From NCBI GenBank assembly GCA_020466095.1, contig CM035808.1, forward strand, positions 42,441,555 through 42,505,554: a stretch of DNA of 64,000 nucleotides, in the 5' to 3' direction. This document shows, one piece after another, positions 58,902 through 64,000 of this stretch. Position 1 is the first letter of the stretch. Every line of letters begins with the position of its first letter. The notes beneath the pieces are model-generated. The model was not told the origin of the DNA and made no database searches. It saw only the letters and a program-made list of their open reading frames with translations. Origin of the DNA: Chlorops oryzae. Its lineage: Eukaryota; Arthropoda; Insecta; Diptera; Chloropidae. Position numbers and translations under genes: made by a program.

Positions 58902-60236
58902 TTATGTCTGATACTGAAGCATAGGTGCGGATAAATTTGGATGATGCGAGCTATTCATACGTAACGCTGACAGACTTTTATTGTACCATTCATCTTCGGG
59001 AGACATACCTGAAAAAAACCAAGATTTTAAAACTTCATTTAAAAAATCTTATTCAGCCGCATTCTAAATGCATATTCCCAGGGAATTCTTTCGGCGGCAA
59101 AAGGAAGTATTCTAAGCGTCAATAAAAGAAAAAATATGATGGCCTTTGAGTAAAAATGTTCAAAATACTTGTTTCTTTTATAATCGTTTTCCCAGTGTGC
59201 TTACAATGGGAGAATTTTTTTCAAATCCGCAGGTGAAAAATCCCTGGGAATGTTTAGAATCGGGCTAATTAGCTTCGATATATTGAGAAACTCTTAAATA
59301 GATTTCAAATTGTTATGAAAACTACTTTCATCCGAGGCAACTACACACTATAAAAATACTTTAATGTATTTTCTGTGAGCTCAATCAATTTCATTTCCGC
59401 CCAATATAAATCTAATAAAAGGAGAATAACTGTCTCCACACTAAAACACAGGGCTTCAAAAAATCAATAGAGCAAGGAAGTGCAGTTTAACGCTTTTTGT
59501 AATATGGTGAAAATTCGTTTTTACGCTCTTGCGAATGCTAAAATAAAAAAGGAAGTTATCTGCACGGACTTATGCATACATACAAAAAGAAATAAAGCAC
59601 GGAAATTTATATATTATCAAGAGAGAAAAGCAATTGTTAATTTCCGGTTGTGTCAGCTAAGAAAGTTTTCTTGGACTTGAACTATTCGTTCGTCGTTGTG
59701 CGAAACTGAATTATGTAGTTTCCACGAAAACCGATAAAGCATGTTACGTACCCATTGAATCTTGCCTTACGCCAACTGAGCCCATATTCGTGCTATGCGC
59801 CATCGAGAAGGGTTGTGTCATCCCGGGATATGAAGAGGCGCCCATTTGAAAGATATCCTTAATTAAAAATGTTTAAATTAGTTTTCAATTTACACTTTCA
59901 AATACGGTCATAAGATATGTGCCAACATGAATTTAAATTTTTCCCTATTTTCCGGATTAAAAAAAAAAAAAAGATGAGGAATTTAGGAATCTTACTAAAT
60001 GTGTGGCATATATCGCATTAAGAGGAAAATTGAAAAGTTTTACGCACTTCGGTCCATACCTGAGGATATCGATTGATTGAATTGTGATGCGGATACGGTT
60101 GATAGCCTCGTGACACACTATAGCCTTGAATATTTCTCATCATTCCATTACATGAGGGGATCACAGATGGCGCTAACGCTTTTTGTAATTGCTTTTCCTG
60201 CTTTCGGTATTTGGCTCGTCGATTTTGAAACCAAAC
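58902..60236 (-). CDS. Paired-like homeobox transcription factor, last three exons
   Basis: The 5' end lies beyond position 64000. Exons 60236-60060, 59857-59752 and 59008-58902 (stop 58904-58902) join in frame through TTTTTCAG/GTATGG, TTAAG/GTACGT and TTTTTCAG sites and encode the C-terminal 129 residues. The first begins at homeodomain residue 47 (VWFQNRRAKYRKQEKQLQKA), the classic intron position of paired-class genes, with Gln at position 50. The tail follows: PSVIPSCNGMMRNIQGYS, GYQPYPHHNSINRYPQ, then DIFQMGASSYPGMTQPFSM, VRQDSMG, and a conserved end SPEDEWYNKSLSALRMNSSH to LQYQT. The C-terminal SLSALRM piece is OAR-like. Family knowledge: DNA-binding developmental regulator. I associate this tail with the insect Prop1-like gene (CG32532 in Drosophila), from recall. 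Each exon is too short to stand out as an open frame. Confidence 0.88.
59191..59266 (+). repeat. Short dispersed repeat in the homeobox intron
   Basis: CCCAGTGTGCTTACAATGGG, AGAATTTTTTTCAAATCCGC, TGAAAAATCCCTGGGAATGT and TTAGAATCGGGCT. It lies in the 743-base intron 59009-59751, antisense to the gene. Confidence 0.65.
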
Positions 60237-60427
60237 CTGAAAAGGAAAAAGAGGAAATCGTTAAAAAAAAAAATAAAATTGTATCATATACATACATACA
60301 TACATCCAAAAGCTATTTTTCTTGGATGAAAAAAAAGGTAACATTTTTGTTTGCTATCATTTTGGTTTTTTGCATTTTGCTAGTGAAAGCTTCCTGCCTA
60401 GGATTTTGACTTTTTTTTTTTTATTAA

Positions 60428-60720
60428 TTATACCCGGCACACTCTGTGTCGAGGGTATATTGCATTTGCGCGTACGTATGTAACACCCAGAACCACTCAA
60501 GATAGACTATACAAAATGTATATGGAAATGATCACCGTCAGCAGGAGATTCGATTTGATTCGTCTCTCTGCCTGTCTGTCTGTCTGTAGGCCTCTATATC
60601 CGTCCATCTATCTGTGTTCGCGGGAACCTAAGTAAGAACATGTTCGAGAATTGACCAGATCGGACCATTTTAAGGGTCCCCCCAGTACTAGGGTCTGTTA
60701 TGAAAATCACAAAAGCTGCT
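60428..60720 (+). repeat. TATACCC...GGGTATATT-headed dispersed repeat, copy 2
   Basis: It begins TATACCCGGCACACTCTGTG, TCGAGGGTATATT, includes a CTGTCTGTCTGTCTG tract, then GATCGGACCATTTTAAGGGT and CCAGTACTAGGGTCTGTT. The last piece also occurs at 23393-23435 in the fucosyltransferase intron. Confidence 0.55.
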
Positions 60721-61853
60721 CTAAAACCTAAATTTTTCAGGGACCCAAAATAATAATTATTTTTGAATTTTGAATTTTTAAAATCAATATAAATTAATTT
60801 ATATTTTTAAAATTAGTATTTGAGTGTTATTCTTAGACTTTTATTTTTTGCTCGGATGATAAAAATTATTTTTGGAGTTTTATTTTTTACTCAGAATATA
60901 AAAATTCTTTTTCAATGCATACAAACAAACTTAATACAAACCGGGGAGCCAGCCAGCATAGAATACGAACTGATTAGTTTAGTGAATGCTTTCAAGCTTA
61001 AAAGCTTTAGTTAGATCTCCCATTAGGAGTCATTTCTGATGCTACAATTCAAGGGTTTGAATTGCAGTCAAAGGTAGTTTAATACGCAAACCGAAATTTG
61101 ACTCAGTAGTCAGCCAATCCGTAAAAATTGCTCTGATGAGACCCCAGACGGCAGGTCGAAACGTACGTCAGCAAATAGTCACTTATGGATGATTTTCTCA
61201 AGCATCGCTTGAAAATACATTTGCACATTAATAAATTGATTAATGTTCTTCTAGAATAAAAACTTTCGTTGCAGAAAAGTGTCACCGAAAAAGGGACCAA
61301 AAATGCAACAAAAATAGGAATCAGTTGATTCGCTATCAAAGAAAGAGAAGAGAAGCTCATATACTTTCATTTTTCAAGTTTTTTGTTTTGCTCACAACAT
61401 TATGCAAACAAAAGCATTATGCAAATATTTTTTGGATTTGAATTGTAGTTGCCGATTTCGCATCTGACCTTTTTCATTTCTTCGTGTTCATCATCATCCG
61501 ACTCTTCATCACTTGATCCTATTTCAGGCGTTATCTTGAAGAAAGCGGTAATATACTTATGCAAGAGTTTTATTTTTCTGAGTAAAAAAAAAAACTCAAA
61601 AACTAATTTTTATTTTTTGAGTAATAAATAAAAATCTAAGATAAATTTTTATCTTCAGAGCAAAAAAATTCGAAAAATAACCCTGTAGGAAGAGTGGGGT
61701 CAATTCGTGCCCTAGCGAGTAGTTCTCGAGTGTAGGAAAAAGAACTAGTACGCGAGTAGAGACACGGACAGTAGAACCTAACTAGTGGCATATTCAACAG
61801 TTCAATTTTGCCCACATATTAATCTAATATATATGCTGTGCGTGAGTCAGATA
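60721..61853. other. Homeobox intron sequence
   Basis: No RNA gene or bounded element is recognised. A 22-codon open stretch with splice-like ends lies at 61534-61469 (minus); see findings. Confidence 0.4.
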
Positions 61854-61925
61854 GGTCCGTGGCGTAATGAAAGCGTATTCACTTAGGAATCTGAAGGGCT
61901 CGAGTTCGATTCCTGATCGCAGGAC
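61854..61925 (+). other. tRNA-like sequence (probable SINE head)
   Basis: A-box-like TGGCGTAATGA (61860-61870) and B box GAGTTCGATTCC (61902-61913) have tRNA spacing. The acceptor ends GTCC and GGAC pair for four bases only, and the rest of the stem fails. Not a functional tRNA on this evidence; arginine-tRNA-derived is a guess. Confidence 0.4.
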
Positions 61926-62143
61926 GAATAAAATGTTGTGAAGAATGGCATGTTTTGAAATATTACTCATAATAAAATGATTGAAAAACACGTCTTCACC
62001 AATGCTTGTCTCACGTAACTTGGCTACAAATTCGCTCAACATTTCTGCCAATTATGAAACCTTTCTTTTTTTATATATTTGCTTTTTATTCCTCTTAGGA
62101 TTCAATATTTACTAATAATTAAAAAAAAAAACTGCGATTCGAA

Positions 62144-62212
62144 TTGGCCCGGGATTTGAACCTAGGGTCCTTCGGATCGCCGGGTGCACGCGCTACGCTG
62201 TGAGCTACGACA
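62144..62212 (-). other. tRNA-like sequence (probable SINE head)
   Basis: On the minus strand TAGCTCACAGCGTAGCGCG (62207-62189) and GGTTCAAATCCC (62162-62151) match A and B boxes. The T stem has one mismatch. A T run (62131-62122, read as T on the minus strand) follows within about 20 bases, like a Pol III terminator. The acceptor stem does not close well. Confidence 0.45.
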
Positions 62213-62244
62213 GCTGCGAAGCTCGGACCCCCATCTATCAACGT

Positions 62245-62435
62245 ATTATAGCAAGTTTACTGAATTGGCCCTGTTGCCTTACTTCTGCACTAGTTCAAAC
62301 GCGACTGTCGATTTTCGAATGGCACCTCAGAGTAAAAGTTTACAGTTCAATGCATTTGCGGGGAAACTACGAGCGAGTAGTAACATACTGCTGATTTGGG
62401 AAGTAGTCGAAGAATACTTCTGCACTAGTTCAACT
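62245..62435 (+). repeat. Dispersed repeat, inverted copy of 5262-5455
   Basis: CTGAATTGGCCCTGTTGCC, ACTTCTGCACTAGTTCAAAC and TCGATTTTCGAATGGCA match the minus strand of 5262-5455. TACTTCTGCACTAGTTCAA occurs twice here (62279 and 62415), so the unit may be bounded by short direct repeats. Confidence 0.5.
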
Positions 62436-62728
62436 TCCTACAGGGACTCTAGCCGTTTGAGCTGTCAAAAAAGTGTTTTTACTTGGTCAACTCTTGGACA
62501 TTTCTCAACAATTCGGAGCCATAAAGAAGTGAAATGAATTTGTTAGTACTGACTGCGATGGCAGATTTGCAAAAATATGTTTGTTACTTAAACGTTATTC
62601 GCGGCCCCGATTCAAATAAAGAAAAAGACATCATTTTTTATTTGATTTTATTCTAAATGTTAATTGAGATCAAAAATTAAAATAATTATTCTCCATAGCT
62701 CTTCTCTTATAAAATAATAGTTTTAAGA

Positions 62729-62879
62729 CTTAAGGTGCTCTCCCCAGTTCTGTTAGAAATGAAATAGAAATGAAAAACTTCATATAAAAAAACACTTCAG
62801 AAAATTTCTGATCATTTTTGAAGCGTTTTTTATATGTATGAAGTTTTTCATTTCTGACAGATCTGGAGATATCCCTCTA
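62729..62879. repeat. Short inverted repeat related to 39748-40256
   Basis: CTCTCCCCAGTTCTGTTAGA, AATG and GAAAAACTTCATATAAAAAA at the left pair with GAAGTTTTTCATTTCTGACA, GATCTGGAGA at the right. The ends are too diverged to define a target duplication. Confidence 0.5.
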
Positions 62880-64000
62880 CGTGGTAGATGAAGGTCCATT
62901 CAGGGCCTCCAAGACATTTGCTTTTTGCATAACCAGTTGCAAGGTTAATATTTGTCGGCCTTATTAAGCCCACTCAATATAATGTTTTCCATAATGTTTT
63001 ATTCGGAATACACAAAAGCCAACCTTTCTCCCAACCTTTTGATTTTGAATAAATTCCTGACTCTTGATATTGACATCAAGACTTTACAAAATTATTAGCC
63101 ACTTTTAGAAAAACGCGGCTCTTCTGCACACGCAAAACTAGATCAAGCGATTGGCTTTCATTTCTTCCGACTTTGTCGGACGATTACTATTGACACAGCT
63201 ACTCAATCGACGCAATTTGTTTTGCTTTGTGAAACAAATACTTATAAACTCCTTTGCACGTGCCACAAATCAATTTGCTGGGAGTCAAAAAATCATTTTT
63301 TTTTGGCATAAATTGAAAAAAGTGTTGCGATTTTTGAAAAATTTGTTAAAAATGTTATAGGAGATACCCCAGAGGTCTTGGATCACCGAAAAATGTGCAA
63401 AACATCAGGCCATGTTCCTTTTATACAAAATATCAAGAAAAAATTAAGTCGAATCATGTGTATATAACTTTTTCCCTATTTTAGCCCATGTAATTATAAT
63501 CGGCATTTTGAAAAACATTTGAATTTCAAAATGCGGAAATACTGCTAGTTCGTTTGAAAAGGGAGCCTTAAAAAAGTATTAAACAATTTAATTCCATAAG
63601 TTCTTAACACTATAACTTATATTATTCTCTACCCTAACGACGATTAATTGTCATAGACGGAATTAAATAAAGAAATTAAAAGGCGGTCGAAAATCATCGA
63701 CTTTTTGGTTTGGGTGTTCGAAGAAACTGACAAAACTGATATAAAATAGGAAAAAGTATGTCCAGTAAAAATAAAAATAAAAAATTTGGTCCTATACGCT
63801 AATGGAAAGCTCTCGAAATGTCATAGAATGCTTAATAAACTTAAAGAGCAACACCCTCAAGATATTTTCGCAAGTAGAATTCTATTAGAAATCAGTGATA
63901 GATATAGAATAGGTGGATCGTTTTGTTCGACAAAAAAAAAAAAAATGAAAACTGCTCTAGTGAAATAAGATTCTACAATTTTTGTGGAGAAAAAATGCCC
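62880..64000. other. Intron sequence of the homeobox gene, to the window edge
   Basis: No homeodomain N-terminal exon is found here, so it lies beyond 64000. A coding-like 45-residue run at 63786-63920 (plus; ANGKLSKCHRMLNKLKEQHP and onward) is unrecognised. Nothing else is seen. Confidence 0.45.

Noticed and set aside
61854..61925. Functional tRNA gene
   Set aside because: The A and B boxes are good but the acceptor stem pairs for only four bases and no clean anticodon arm forms.
63786..63968. Frame starting at a non-ATG codon with an ANGKLSKCHRMLNKLKEQHP run
   Set aside because: Composition looks protein-like for about 45 residues, but there is no ATG, no splice pair and no family I recognise. 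Could be a transposon remnant.

Overview
The window is AT-rich, intron-bearing, repeat-laden animal DNA. Attacin genes, a metchnikowin/abaecin-like peptide and short introns point to a higher fly (Diptera: Brachycera). A tephritid-type acalyptrate is my best guess, but the sequence alone does not settle the species. Real genes cover a small part of the window. Most of the rest is short inverted-repeat DNA transposons (MITEs), LINE/SINE remnants and decayed repeats.

Region by region. 1-10.4 kb: no gene; MITEs (Harbinger-, pogo- and hAT-like), a SINE and a 0.6 kb duplicated segment. 10.4-17.9 kb: an immune locus on the minus strand. Two near-identical attacin genes lie in a 2.08 kb duplicated block (10437-12512 and 15775-17850, offset exactly 5338). 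Between them are a small secreted proline-rich peptide gene (13845-14114) and a decayed retrotransposon RNase H. 19.1-20.2 kb: 3' end of a non-LTR retrotransposon with an intact RNase H and a (CCTAA)n tail. 22.0-28.6 kb: a GT10 alpha-1,3-fucosyltransferase (plus strand) in two exons around a 5.4 kb intron full of repeats and a dead hAT transposase. 33.9-35.1 kb (minus): mitochondrial ribosome-binding factor A, broken by a +1 frameshift at a TTC-TGA. 36.2-38.0 kb (minus): an unrecognised basic nuclear-type protein of 571 residues with three NP[FY]EV repeats. 38.3-44.0 kb: a dense, nested cluster of MITEs, several with clean target-site duplications. 45.8-54.5 kb (plus): the corepressor CoREST in ten exons (647 residues), with an extra C4 zinc finger between the SANT domains. 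58.9-60.2 kb (minus): the last three exons of a paired-like homeobox gene that runs off the right edge. Its coding exons are short and start mid-homeodomain. CoREST and the homeobox gene converge.

How things fit together. The attacins and the proline-rich peptide share TATA boxes, kB-like sites and an R-L-R-R-Q processing junction, and look like one co-induced antibacterial cluster. The retroelement at 19.1-20.2 kb and the tRNA-headed SINEs at 3.6 and 30 kb share a 3' end, which is what a LINE and its dependent SINEs would look like. The other genes (glycosylation, mitochondrial ribosome assembly, chromatin repression, a developmental regulator) show no functional link to one another.
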